26,058 nucleotides of DNA from Pirellulales bacterium (GTDB lineage Bacteria; Planctomycetota; Planctomycetia; Pirellulales; JAICIG01), in the NCBI GenBank assembly GCA_025924495.1, contig JAICIG010000043.1, forward strand, positions 1 to 26,058, in the 5' to 3' direction. A model generated the notes under the pieces. The model was not told the origin of the DNA. It saw nothing but the letters and a program-made list of their open reading frames with translations, and made no database searches. Below, in pieces: positions 1 through 8,827 of this stretch (positions within the stretch are counted from its first letter, which is position 1; every line of letters starts with the position of its first letter). The position numbers were made by a program, and so were the translations under genes.

Positions 1-948
1 CAACGTCAACTCAGTCCCTTCGACGACCGACACCGCTCGCACATCTTGTATCAGCCGCTCTTCCAAGCCTGTGTAGCTTGGATACTTGAGCTTCGCATCG
101 GCGCGCTCCAACTTCGGATACTCGAAAACCGTTACCCGGTAGCTGGCGCTGCTATTTGCGCCAAGATCGACATGGTACTCCAGCGGCGCATCGACCATCG
201 CGATCCGGCCGCCAAACACCGGATCGGCCAGGCTTTTCGCCAGCGGCAAACGCACGGGTTCGCTCCCCGCCGACTGGTAGATCAGCGCCGCCTCAGCGGG
301 CTGCGGGCCTTGAAAGCGCGCCAAGACCAGCAGGCTCGTGCCGCGTTCCACCTCGGCATTGCCCGGCTCGACCGTGAAGGAAAGCTTCTCGCTCTCGGCG
401 ATCGCATCGCCGCGACCACCGCTGCTCATTGCAGCGCGCCGCGACGCATCTTGCCGCGCTAGCGCTACCATCACGGCGCCCAGAAGAACAAATGTTGACA
501 GGCTCAATAGCTGGGCCAGCGCCAGTCGACGTGTCGGCACGACTTGCTGCCAGGCGTGCCGATCGGCGTGGCCGATCGCCTGACGAATGACGCGATCTTG
601 CAAGAACCCATACCGGCCGCCCGTCAGCTCGGGTCGCTGTTCGATGGCCGTCAACAAGCAGGACTTCAACTCGGGGAACTCCGCCTCCACCTGCTCGGCG
701 ACCCAGTGTGGATCGCGGCCGGCCGCTGTAGCGCGCCAGGCGCCGACAATCGCCGAGGCCGTTGCGACGAGCATCACCAGCCCGAGCGGCCTGCTCGGCA
801 GTAAACCACTTCGCGCACCGAGCAGCAAGAGAACAAGCCCAAACGCCGCCGCCAATAGCCAGGCGCAGGCCAGACTTTGCCACAAGCGAAGTTGCCGAAA
901 TCGATTCGCCGCCGGAGCCAACCGCCGCGAGAGACGTGGTTCGATCAT
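1..948 (-). CDS. DUF4175-like multi-pass membrane protein (partial, C-terminus beyond left edge)
   Basis: This open frame runs uninterrupted from an ATG at 948 to the left edge (316 codons, no stop), so the C-terminus is missing. The ATG overlaps the TGA of the BatA-like gene in an ATGA arrangement, indicating translational coupling. Hydrophobic segments lie at about residues 26-45, 54-71 and 142-164. Between the second and third is a soluble stretch with the pattern VAEQVEAEFPELKSCLLTAI (residues 83-102), which resembles the pattern I associate with DUF4175-type proteins found at the end of MoxR/DUF58/BatA operons. The region after the third segment looks periplasmic and beta-rich. The family has no established biochemical function. 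The position and membrane topology suggest an envelope partner of the VWA proteins. The coding assignment is firm; the family name is a judgement from pattern and context only. Confidence 0.75.
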   Translation of the reverse strand, partial: MIEPRLSRRLAPAANRFRQLRLWQSLACAWLLAAAFGLVLLLLGARSGLLPSRPLGLVMLVATASAIVGAWRATAAGRDPHWVAEQVEAEFPELKSCLLTAIEQRPELTGGRYGFLQDRVIRQAIGHADRHAWQQVVPTRRLALAQLLSLSTFVLLGAVMVALARQDASRRAAMSSGGRGDAIAESEKLSFTVEPGNAEVERGTSLLVLARFQGPQPAEAALIYQSAGSEPVRLPLAKSLADPVFGGRIAMVDAPLEYHVDLGANSSASYRVTVFEYPKLERADAKLKYPSYTGLEERLIQDVRAVSVVEGTELTL

Positions 949-3035
949 GCGAGAGCCTCGGTCGTTTGCCGGATACGCCGCGCCGTCCAGCCGGCGAGCC
1001 AGGTTTCGAAAATCAACACGGCGACAGCGGCTACGATCAGCCACCGCCAGATTTTCTGCCGGTTCTCCAATTCTCTGTCACGCTGCTGGCGCTGTTCGAG
1101 TCTGCGCTCGGAACGCGACACGGACTTAGCCAGCCGTACCCCCAGTTGTTCGAGTTGCGCCACTTCGAGCGGCGCCGTGTTGCTCTCGGCGGCGTCGAGA
1201 TTAACCGCGAAAGGCAAGCCGGCATCGCCAGAGCGCACGCGGTAAATTCCCGGCTGATCGGTTTGATCGAAGTTCTCAGTCGTTGCAGCGAACTCAATGC
1301 GCTCGTCCTGTGGATTGATGACCACGATCGGCTGCAAGCTTGCTTGCTGCGGTAAAGAGATCGTCTGACCAACCGTGGCGCTGGCGAGGGAGTCCTGCCT
1401 GCCACAGGCCAGGTCAAGGATTTCCTGCATCAGAGGAACGAACTTCGTCGACAACGCTAACTGGCTGTCGGAGGGTTGCCAGCCGCTGGCGAACAAGAGC
1501 GCACGGCCGGCGCCAATCGTTCGCTCGATGATCGCCGGCTCGTGATTGTCAAACCACGCGATCACGCGCGTGCCCGCGCCAGGCGGAATGGTTAAGCTGC
1601 GGCGTTTCCAGAAATGAATCTTGGTGAAATCGCTGTATCGCGGGCTGGCGAATGGTGCAAATAGCGGATGGGTGAAGTCAATCTCGCCGAACAACTGGTA
1701 CTCGCCAGATTCGGTCTCATCGCCGACTACAAGGCCCTCGAAAAGAAACGCCAGCGACTCGGCCATCGGCCGATCCTTGAGCACAACCAGCAGCATGCCG
1801 CCCGAACTCACATAACTTTCGAGGGCTTCGCGCGTCGGCTCCGGCACGGCTTCAGCAAGCACTGTCAGCTTCGGCGGCTTTTCGCCCGGCAACGACAACG
1901 GCTCTCCGACGCGCGACGCGCGAAGGTCGACTTTTCTCAGCGGCATGCCGGAGATCGCTCGCTCGAAATAATAGCGAGGCCCTTGCGGATCATCAGCTTG
2001 TTCGGCGCCCAGATATGCGATTGCGACTTCTTGCTGTCTCGGCGCCACAACGTAATGCACATTATCGAACTCGGCCGCGTCGCCTCGCAGCACAATCCGA
2101 TCAGCCATCGGCGCCGACTTCGGTCGCGGCAATCGCACCACCCGACTTTGCCCTGGCGGTACGTAAATGGGAACCATCGTATCGTCTGTCGCCGACTTGT
2201 CGCTCGTCGTCCAATGCACGTAGAACTCTTCCCCGACCGAGTCCGAAGCATTGGCCACGCGGACTCGCGGCTCCGCCGACTCCGACTCAGTTTCGTCGGC
2301 TAGCAAGTGCACCGAAGCATTCGTCGGTTGCTCGATGGCAAGAGCATGCACGACGACTGGCACGCGCTGCGGCCAGGAGAATGCTTGCAGGGCGTCGGTA
2401 CGGCTGCCTTGTTGTAAATCGCTAATGAGCACCAGATGCGGCTCCGCGATTGCTGCTTCATCATTGCTCGGAGCATCCAATTCGTTCGCAACAGCCGCCA
2501 GGGCCGCACCCAGATCGGTCGATCGCCACGAGGGCTTCAGTTGCGCTAATTCACGACGCACCAGGTCCATCTTTGCGGCCGGGGCATTGGAAGAGGCCGC
2601 GAAATCCACAACCGTTTGCAACCGGTCGTTGAACGCGAACAGCGCCACATCATCCGTCGGCCCAAGATCGTCCAGCACATCGCCCGCTTGCGCGACGGCT
2701 CGTTTCCAGAGATCGCCGCGCTGCATGCTTGCGCTCGTGTCCAATAGAATTGCGACGCGCCGTCGCGGCAGATCGGCGAGCGGCAACAAGGCCGACTCGC
2801 GTAAAAACGGCCGGGCAAACGCCAGGGCCAGCAAACACAAGGCGGCCGCCCGCAACAATAACAGCAGCAAGTGATCGAGCCGGCTGCGTCGCGTCACGCG
2901 CGGCGGCGATGGCGTCAGGAACATCAGCGAGCTGAATGTTTGCTTGCCGCGTGGCGTGCGGCGGATCAAGTGAAACAACAGCGGCAATGAAACCGCGGCC
3001 AGCCCTGCCAGGTAGACGGCGCTCAACAGGCCCAT
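945..3035 (-). CDS. BatA-like membrane protein with VWA domain
   Basis: This 696-residue protein begins with a BatA-type N-terminal module: a first hydrophobic segment (about 3-24), a basic HLIRRTPRGKQTFSSLMFL stretch, and a second hydrophobic segment (about 55-75). A von Willebrand factor A domain follows, with the MIDAS motif D99-T-S101-A-S103 that binds a divalent metal. The middle of the protein (roughly 330-450) reads like a glutamine-amidotransferase-like fold, as in related planctomycete proteins. A C-terminal transmembrane helix lies at about 664-684, so the bulk is probably periplasmic. The ATG start shares one base with the DUF58 stop (TGATG), and the stop overlaps the next start. 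In the family, VWA proteins partner MoxR ATPases; their client here is unknown. The protein is longer than classical BatA (about 330 residues) because of the added domain. Confidence 0.9.
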   Translation of the reverse strand: MGLLSAVYLAGLAAVSLPLLFHLIRRTPRGKQTFSSLMFLTPSPPRVTRRSRLDHLLLLLLRAAALCLLALAFARPFLRESALLPLADLPRRRVAILLDTSASMQRGDLWKRAVAQAGDVLDDLGPTDDVALFAFNDRLQTVVDFAASSNAPAAKMDLVRRELAQLKPSWRSTDLGAALAAVANELDAPSNDEAAIAEPHLVLISDLQQGSRTDALQAFSWPQRVPVVVHALAIEQPTNASVHLLADETESESAEPRVRVANASDSVGEEFYVHWTTSDKSATDDTMVPIYVPPGQSRVVRLPRPKSAPMADRIVLRGDAAEFDNVHYVVAPRQQEVAIAYLGAEQADDPQGPRYYFERAISGMPLRKVDLRASRVGEPLSLPGEKPPKLTVLAEAVPEPTREALESYVSSGGMLLVVLKDRPMAESLAFLFEGLVVGDETESGEYQLFGEIDFTHPLFAPFASPRYSDFTKIHFWKRRSLTIPPGAGTRVIAWFDNHEPAIIERTIGAGRALLFASGWQPSDSQLALSTKFVPLMQEILDLACGRQDSLASATVGQTISLPQQASLQPIVVINPQDERIEFAATTENFDQTDQPGIYRVRSGDAGLPFAVNLDAAESNTAPLEVAQLEQLGVRLAKSVSRSERRLEQRQQRDRELENRQKIWRWLIVAAVAVLIFETWLAGWTARRIRQTTEALA

Positions 3036-4045
3036 CAGCCGCCTCCCTGCTTACCGCCGCGCCGGGCCTGTCGCTGCCGACGGGCCGTTTGCCGCCCGCG
3101 GCGCATCCGCGCGTTGAGAAAGTCGAACAGCGCCAGTTCCAGCGGCCGATCGGTCGGCAGCAGATATTCGTCGATCCCTAACCGGCTGCACGCGCGCGAG
3201 ATGGCGGATGAGTGCTCGGCAAAGCGTTCCAAGTACCTACGTCGCGCCGCCTGTGGATCGACGTACAACTCTCGTCCCGACTCCAGATCCTCAAATAGCA
3301 CGGCTTCTTCGAAGCTGAAATTGATCTCGGCCGGATCCAGCACTCGCATCACGGCGGCCTCGTGCCCGCGCGAACGCAGGTAGCCCAGTTGCGTTTCGAG
3401 CGATTCGATCGGAGCAAGCAAGTCGGAAATCAGCACAATCAAGCCCCGCTTCGCCGCGGTCTTCGCAATTTGCTCCAGCGGCGGGCCCAGATCAGTGGCT
3501 GTGCCGGCCAGCGAACGTTCCAGGCCGAGCATGACGCGATGCAGGTGACCGGGACGAAACCTCGCGGGCAGGAATTCCTGAATGCCTTCGTCGAACGTCA
3601 CCAGTCCCACAGCATCGCGCTGCAGGGAAAGAAAATAGGCGAACGTCGCGGCCGCAGTTTTGGCATACTCCGCTTTGCTGTAGCCGAGCGATCCGAAGCC
3701 CATCGAGCGGCTTAGATCAACGAGCAAGTAACAACGCAGGTTCGTTTCCTCTTCAAACCGCTTGATGTAGTAGCGGTCGCTACGAGCGAACAACCGCCAA
3801 TCAAGATAGCGCAGATCGTCTCCGTCGCTATATTGGCGGTATTCACTGAACTCGACCGAGAAACCGTGATAGGGGCTGCGGTGCAATCCGCTCAGAAAGC
3901 CTTCGACGACGCTTTTGGCGCGCAGCTCCAGGTTTTCAATGCGCATCAGCGCCGCGGGATCGATGAACGAGGCGCTCTGCGACTCGGCGTTCCGCGCGGG
4001 ACGCGTTTCCGACAAGCGTCGCAGTTGGGAACCGCTCGTGCGCAT
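3035..4045 (-). CDS. DUF58 / VWA-like protein, MoxR partner
   Basis: The product is 336 residues, cytoplasmic in appearance, with no signal peptide or membrane helix. It shows the DUF58 signature: an EYRQYSDGDDLRYLDW block at about residues 68-83, followed by FARSDRYYIKRFEEE. It then enters a VWA-like fold with an intact MIDAS motif D110-L-S112-R-S114. The start is taken at the ATG at 4045, which shares a base with the MoxR stop (TGATG). A TTG one codon upstream is a poorer choice. The same one-base overlap links its stop to the BatA-like gene. DUF58 proteins are almost always encoded next to MoxR AAA+ ATPases and are thought to be their adaptors. A direct role in assembly or quality control of envelope proteins is inference. 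Confidence 0.93.
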   Translation of the reverse strand: MRTSGSQLRRLSETRPARNAESQSASFIDPAALMRIENLELRAKSVVEGFLSGLHRSPYHGFSVEFSEYRQYSDGDDLRYLDWRLFARSDRYYIKRFEEETNLRCYLLVDLSRSMGFGSLGYSKAEYAKTAAATFAYFLSLQRDAVGLVTFDEGIQEFLPARFRPGHLHRVMLGLERSLAGTATDLGPPLEQIAKTAAKRGLIVLISDLLAPIESLETQLGYLRSRGHEAAVMRVLDPAEINFSFEEAVLFEDLESGRELYVDPQAARRRYLERFAEHSSAISRACSRLGIDEYLLPTDRPLELALFDFLNARMRRGRQTARRQRQARRGGKQGGG

Positions 4046-5058
4046 CAATCCCCCGGAGCCTTAACCGCCTGCAAGAGCCGATCGACGACCTGATCGACGG
4101 ACACTCCTTCGGCTTCGGCGCGGTAGCCGATGAGGATGCGGTGCCTGAGCGTGGCATGCACGAGGGCCCGAATGTCGTCGGCAACGACGTGCGGACGCCC
4201 TTCGAACAAAGCCCGGACCTTGGCGCCGAGCACCATGAACTGCGCCGCACGCAACCCCGCGCCCCAACTGACCCAGTTGTTGATGAAGTCGGGTGTTCCT
4301 GGCTGACCGGGACGGCTGGCCGACGCCAGCCGCACCGCGTATCGCACCAAATCTTCCGCGACCGGCACTTTGCGCACCACCTCGTGAAAGCGCCGAACGT
4401 CTTCGCCCGTAAATAGCGGCTCGATCGGCTCCGGGCGGCGCGAGGTAGTTTGCTTGACGACCGCCACCTCGTCGTCTTCGGGCAAGTAATCGATCTCCAC
4501 GTTGAACATGAACCGGTCGAGCTGCGCCTCGGGCAGCGGATACGTGCCCTCCATCTCGATCGGGTTTTGGGTGGCCAGCACGAAGAACGGCTCTTCGAAC
4601 GTGTAGCGCACGCCCCCAATCGTGACCTGGTGTTCCTGCATGGCCTCCAACAGCGCCGCTTGCGTTTTCGGCGGCGTGCGATTGATCTCGTCCGCCAGGA
4701 TCACGTTGGCGAAGATCGGCCCTTTCACGAATTGCATGCGGCGCTGCCCCTCGGGCGTCTGCTCGAGGATTTCAGTCCCGGTGATGTCGGCGGGCATCAA
4801 GTCGGGCGTGAACTGAATGCGCTGGAACTTGAGATGGAATATCTGGGCGATCGAGCGCACCAGCAAGGTCTTAGCCAAACCGGGCGCCCCGGTGATCAGG
4901 CAGTGCCCGCCGGCAAACAGACTGATCAAGAGCTGCTCGATCACCTCTTTCTGACCGACGATTGCCTTCGAAAGTTCCGCTTCAATTCGCCGGCGGCTGG
5001 CATAAATCTGTTCGACCGTTTGTTGTTCAGCCTGGTACGCGTCGATATCGGTTGCCAA
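4045..5058 (-). CDS. MoxR-family AAA+ ATPase
   Basis: This is an ATP-driven remodelling enzyme of the MoxR class. With the start chosen here it has 337 residues. The Walker A motif is G57-APGLAK-T64, Walker B is ILADE (120-124), and sensor 1 is in ATQNP (162-166), followed by the EGTYPLPEAQLDRF block typical of the family. The frame stays open up to 5127, but that would overlap the upstream DUF4159 gene by about 50 nt. A TTG at 5058 has a GGAG eight bases upstream and lies 17 nt after the DUF4159 stop, so it is preferred. Another TTG at 5079 is possible. The gene overlaps the following DUF58 start by one base. MoxR proteins act with VWA partners as chaperone-like machines, often in metal insertion or complex assembly. 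The substrate here is unknown. Confidence 0.95.
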   Translation of the reverse strand: MATDIDAYQAEQQTVEQIYASRRRIEAELSKAIVGQKEVIEQLLISLFAGGHCLITGAPGLAKTLLVRSIAQIFHLKFQRIQFTPDLMPADITGTEILEQTPEGQRRMQFVKGPIFANVILADEINRTPPKTQAALLEAMQEHQVTIGGVRYTFEEPFFVLATQNPIEMEGTYPLPEAQLDRFMFNVEIDYLPEDDEVAVVKQTTSRRPEPIEPLFTGEDVRRFHEVVRKVPVAEDLVRYAVRLASASRPGQPGTPDFINNWVSWGAGLRAAQFMVLGAKVRALFEGRPHVVADDIRALVHATLRHRILIGYRAEAEGVSVDQVVDRLLQAVKAPGD

Positions 5059-5075
5059 AACAGTCGCTCCACGTG

Positions 5076-5906
5076 TCAATGAGTCATCGCGTACGTCACA
5101 ATATTGATGCCTAGCGGATAGGCCCATTTTTCCGACATTTCGCGAAAGTAGTCCGGGTCTTCCCCTTCGCGCTCCCAGCCATCGCCCAGGTCGGTGTTGT
5201 GGCAGATGATCGCCATCATTCGCCCCTTGTCATCGAACAGCGCGCGATAGTGCGGCTCTTGCGCGTCCGGGCGCTCAGTCATCTGGCCACTCAGCCAATG
5301 GTGAATGCTTGGTATTTGAGGCTTCCGCTTCAAATCGTAGACGCAGTGGAAGATTTCATGCTCGAGCGGCAACTCGACCGGCTCGCGATCGGGAAAGACG
5401 CGCTTGATCTGCGAGTAGAACTGATTCCACTCGAACTCGCCCCAAAAGTCGTCCACCATCAGAAAGCCGCCGTTGAGCAAATAGCGCCGCAGCCCCGTCA
5501 CTTCAGGTTCGGTGAGCAACATACTGCCCGGCTCAATAATATAGATGAACGGATAATCGAAAATCTCCTCGTCCGTCAGCTTGAGGATTTTGCCGTCGGG
5601 ATCGACCTCGAGCGATGTCAGTTCGTGCAGGCGATAAGAGAAGTTGAGATCGCTGTCGGGATAATCGGTTTGCCACCGCCCCCATCCTCCCCAGCCGCCG
5701 CCGTCGGAGGAATACTCAACCCGCACGAAGGTAAACACGTCGTTCTTCAACGCGGCATCATTATCCCAGTCGGGAACGCCTCTGCGATCGCCCATCTCCG
5801 GCGGAAACCGGCGTCCTCGGAAACGTCCCCGCTGCGCCACGGCGACCGCTGCTAACATGCCGGTCAGCAGCACAATAACGATAAGCAAGGCGAAACGGCG
5901 TTTCAC
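5076..5906 (-). CDS. DUF4159 domain secreted protein
   Basis: The product is 276 residues with a clear signal peptide: KRRF followed by a hydrophobic run to about residue 24 (AVAVAQ). The mature part carries a DUF4159 domain, recognised from the SDLNFSYRLHELTSL region, the FIYIIEPGSMLLTEPEV segment and LRRYLLNGGFLMVDDFWGE, which resemble class I glutamine-amidotransferase-like folds. The start is a GTG at 5906, supported by GGAGATGA just upstream. It lies only 4 nt after the stop of the TPR/peptidase gene, so the two are co-transcribed. DUF4159 proteins commonly accompany MoxR/DUF58/VWA genes. No catalytic activity is established for the domain, and I see no classical Cys-His-Glu triad to claim one. 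Confidence 0.9.
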   Translation of the reverse strand: MKRRFALLIVIVLLTGMLAAVAVAQRGRFRGRRFPPEMGDRRGVPDWDNDAALKNDVFTFVRVEYSSDGGGWGGWGRWQTDYPDSDLNFSYRLHELTSLEVDPDGKILKLTDEEIFDYPFIYIIEPGSMLLTEPEVTGLRRYLLNGGFLMVDDFWGEFEWNQFYSQIKRVFPDREPVELPLEHEIFHCVYDLKRKPQIPSIHHWLSGQMTERPDAQEPHYRALFDDKGRMMAIICHNTDLGDGWEREGEDPDYFREMSEKWAYPLGINIVTYAMTH

Positions 5907-5910
5907 GGCT

Positions 5911-8682
5911 TCATCTCCGCGGGCTCTGCAGATTCAACGGATCTGAAGAGTCGCTTGCTTGAGGCGGCGACGGGTCCGGCTTCTTCTCCGGGGTTAGCTC
6001 CGCCTTCTTTTCCTCGGCGCCCGCTTTCGCAGCAGGAGACGATATGGCCTCGGCCGACGGCTCCGACTCTGGCTTCGATTCGTTCTCGTCGATCTGACGA
6101 ACAATTGCAAGCAATTCCCGCTGTGCCGCGCGGTAACGAGGCGCCTCTTCGAGCGCCTCGAGCACATGACGCTTGGCGTCGCTCAGATCCCCTTGCCGCC
6201 GCAAGTGCGTCGCAAGTTGGTAATGCAAATCAGCTGGGTCAATTGGATCGAGATGCAGCAGGGCCCGATACGATTCTATAGCGAGGCCGCCGTCGGCAGT
6301 TTTTTCTGCAGCCGTCGCAAGTTGCCGATAAGGCGCTTTCTTGAGCGGATTCACCGCCAGCAAGCGATTTCCATACTTAATCGCTGCCGGCCAATCATTG
6401 GCCAGCGAAGCAAGTTCCACCAACCGCGAGAAAGCCTCGACATCGTCGGCCGAGATAGCCCCAAGTTTTTCAAGGACAGATCGTTCCTCGTTTTGCTCGC
6501 CAAGCTCGCGATGGATCTTGGCCAGCATGCTGTAGACATTTTCGCCGCCGGCGGAATCAGGATACAGCTCCAGCATGGTCACCAGCGGCGCCTTCGCTGC
6601 AGCCCATTGCTTGTCGGAGATCCGTTGCCTGGCAAGCCGGGCCAGCGCTCGATAGTTTTGCGGATGCTTTTCGACCCATGCCGCCAGTTCGACCGCACTC
6701 GCGGTTGGAGGCAAGTCGGGCTCCGACCAATCAGCCTTGGGCGCCATCGCGTTGGCCCTCTGCCGAGCAAATTCAGCAAACTCTTGATCCAGCGCCTCCA
6801 GCGAACCAGCGTACCGCGCCAGCGAGTCGTTGATCGGCATGCCCACGCCCAGATCGACGAGAATCCGCTTCAAGGTTTCAAGGCCGTATTTCTCTACCAG
6901 ATGTTCGACGACGAGCGACGACTCATAATAGGCGAATTGCAAATGGCGCGGCGATTTCGGATGCAGGAAAGCGCCGCTCAACTCGCTTACCGGCGTCAAT
7001 TCGTCGCCGAGCATCATTTCGCGGTAGTGCGGATTGATCGACTGTCCCCAAGTGGGGTCAGCTTGCCGTTCCTCGTAGACCGAGATTCCTTCGCTCAGCC
7101 AGCGCGGCATTTTGTTGTGCGTCTTGTGGAGCGTGACCACATGACAGAACTCGTGCCAGAGCGTCGCCTCCCAATTCGACGGATTCTCGCCTTGCGACGC
7201 GGGACTGTTCGCCGTGATCACGCGACCAAAGCAGACGCCGAGAAAGCCGGCGCCGCCCGGCAAGCCAAACGTGCGAATAGCAAAATCCTGCTGGCGCGGA
7301 AATAACTCCACGACTACCGGCTCGTCGATCTTCACGTCGTACTTCGGACACAGCGTTTGCCGCGCGCGACGCAGTAAGTCGAGCACGCGCCGCCCATAGA
7401 TGGCCGCTTCTCTCTCGTCCATGCGGAGCACAAAGCCATCGCTTTCAAGCGTGCGGAACTTCCGCAGACAATCCTGCAGCGCGACCAGATTGTGCGCCAC
7501 GACGTTGTAGCCATCCCGCTGGTTGACCTCTTCGGCCAGCGGCCAGCCTTCCTGCTCGTCGCCCAGGCGCAGCAGATCCTGAGCCAGTTGGATTTTGGCG
7601 GGCAGATAAGCGGAATCAAGCTGGAGCGCCTGCCGCTGGTAGGCAGCGCCTTCGGCAAAGCGATACTTCTGCGACAACTTCTTGCCGATCAACCAGTCGA
7701 CCTGCGGATTCGTAGGATACCACTTCAACGCCGCCCGATGGCGCCTGGCGGCTTCTACTGCGTCATTATTGAAATGGGCCAGCAGCGCACGATAGGCCCA
7801 CAACAGCGGATGCTCGGGGTTCACCTGCGCAACACGATCGAGCGCTTCCGCGGCATCTTGATAGCGTTCGGCGTCGATGTGGTCATCGACTAGATACAAC
7901 AAACTGTCGATGTGACTTGGGTTGGCGGACAGTGCGGCCGTCAAGGCGGCTTTGGCTTTATCCGAATCGCTGGGAGCGAGAGCGCGGGCCAAACCGAGCT
8001 GTGCGTCGGCATCTTTGGGATCGAGCTTCACTGCCTGCTGATAGGCCTCAGCCGCCAAGGCAAAGTCGTTTTTCTCCAGCGCCAATTCCCCACTGGCCAA
8101 GTACGCGCCCGCATAGTCCGGTTGCTGCTTTTTGATCTCGTCGTAGATCACGTCGAGAACTTTTTTGGGATCGATCCCCTGCTCAAGAAAGAAATGCCCC
8201 AGCAGCACTCGATTCGCCGCATCGCGATATTGCCACGACGACCGCTGCACGAGCGCCCCTATCTCTTCGATCAGCTTTTTCGCGCGTTCGGACTGATTGT
8301 TGTAGCGGCACGCTTCGCGACCCAGCCAGCGCAACTGCAAGCTGGCGGGAAAGCGCGGCAGCGCGGCGTCGAGCGTTTTCAAGGCCTCCGGATAGCGCCC
8401 CAGCGCCAGTTCCGCTTTTAACTTATAGAGCTGCCAGTTCTCGCTGATTTCGCCGGCGGCAAGGCCTTTCGCCGCCAGATCGGCGCACTCGGCATATTTG
8501 CCGCCGCGGAACAGTCGATCGACTTCGGCAAGATCGGCGGCGTAGGCGGGGAAAGAAACGCTCAAGCCGAGCATCCCTACCACCGCCAATGCCATCGGGA
8601 GATGCAGGCCGTCAAATGGCATCGCACGCCATGCGGCGAAAGCGTTCGCGAGATTTGCAGTCTTGCCGGTAAGAGCGGCCAC
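5911..8682 (-). CDS. Exported TPR protein with embedded HExxH (gluzincin-like) peptidase domain
   Basis: The product is 923 residues. Residues 49 to about 380 form tandem TPR-like helical repeats (for example AAEAYQQAVKLDPKDADAQL). A metallopeptidase-like domain follows, with HEFCH at 510-514 and a third-ligand candidate E531 in WLSEGISVYEE, the arrangement of Peptidase-MA-type zinc enzymes. More TPR-like repeats lie at about 640-850, and the tail is acidic and proline-rich. The start is uncertain. The frame is open to 8805, but the GTG at 8682 has GGGAG seven bases upstream and gives a signal peptide ending FPAYA-A near residue 48; ATGs at 8718 and 8778 lack a good ribosome site. The gene heads the MoxR operon, with DUF4159 starting 4 nt later. 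The zinc ligands look intact, so activity is plausible but unproven. Confidence 0.85.
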   Translation of the reverse strand: MAALTGKTANLANAFAAWRAMPFDGLHLPMALAVVGMLGLSVSFPAYAADLAEVDRLFRGGKYAECADLAAKGLAAGEISENWQLYKLKAELALGRYPEALKTLDAALPRFPASLQLRWLGREACRYNNQSERAKKLIEEIGALVQRSSWQYRDAANRVLLGHFFLEQGIDPKKVLDVIYDEIKKQQPDYAGAYLASGELALEKNDFALAAEAYQQAVKLDPKDADAQLGLARALAPSDSDKAKAALTAALSANPSHIDSLLYLVDDHIDAERYQDAAEALDRVAQVNPEHPLLWAYRALLAHFNNDAVEAARRHRAALKWYPTNPQVDWLIGKKLSQKYRFAEGAAYQRQALQLDSAYLPAKIQLAQDLLRLGDEQEGWPLAEEVNQRDGYNVVAHNLVALQDCLRKFRTLESDGFVLRMDEREAAIYGRRVLDLLRRARQTLCPKYDVKIDEPVVVELFPRQQDFAIRTFGLPGGAGFLGVCFGRVITANSPASQGENPSNWEATLWHEFCHVVTLHKTHNKMPRWLSEGISVYEERQADPTWGQSINPHYREMMLGDELTPVSELSGAFLHPKSPRHLQFAYYESSLVVEHLVEKYGLETLKRILVDLGVGMPINDSLARYAGSLEALDQEFAEFARQRANAMAPKADWSEPDLPPTASAVELAAWVEKHPQNYRALARLARQRISDKQWAAAKAPLVTMLELYPDSAGGENVYSMLAKIHRELGEQNEERSVLEKLGAISADDVEAFSRLVELASLANDWPAAIKYGNRLLAVNPLKKAPYRQLATAAEKTADGGLAIESYRALLHLDPIDPADLHYQLATHLRRQGDLSDAKRHVLEALEEAPRYRAAQRELLAIVRQIDENESKPESEPSAEAISSPAAKAGAEEKKAELTPEKKPDPSPPQASDSSDPLNLQSPRR

Positions 8683-8827
8683 GGGCCATCTCCCTGCTGC
8701 GACGGATACCTTACCCATGCCCGTCTTGCCAGCGATTCGTGGGGAATGAAGCTCATTGCCGCCGCAAATCACTTTCATTCTATCGCAGAAGGAAAGCGCG
8801 CCCAACTGTTCTTCGAGAATGCAGTCT

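Noticed and set aside
293..883. Alternative minus-strand frame of 196 codons inside the leftmost gene
   Set aside because: Its translation is Arg/Ala/Gly-rich without structure, while the frame starting at 948 gives membrane helices, an ATGA overlap and a DUF4175-like pattern.
6166..7305. Long plus-strand open frame opposite the TPR/peptidase gene
   Set aside because: It is antisense to a gene with clear domains. Long empty frames are expected on the opposite strand of GC-rich genes, and its translation shows no recognisable motif.
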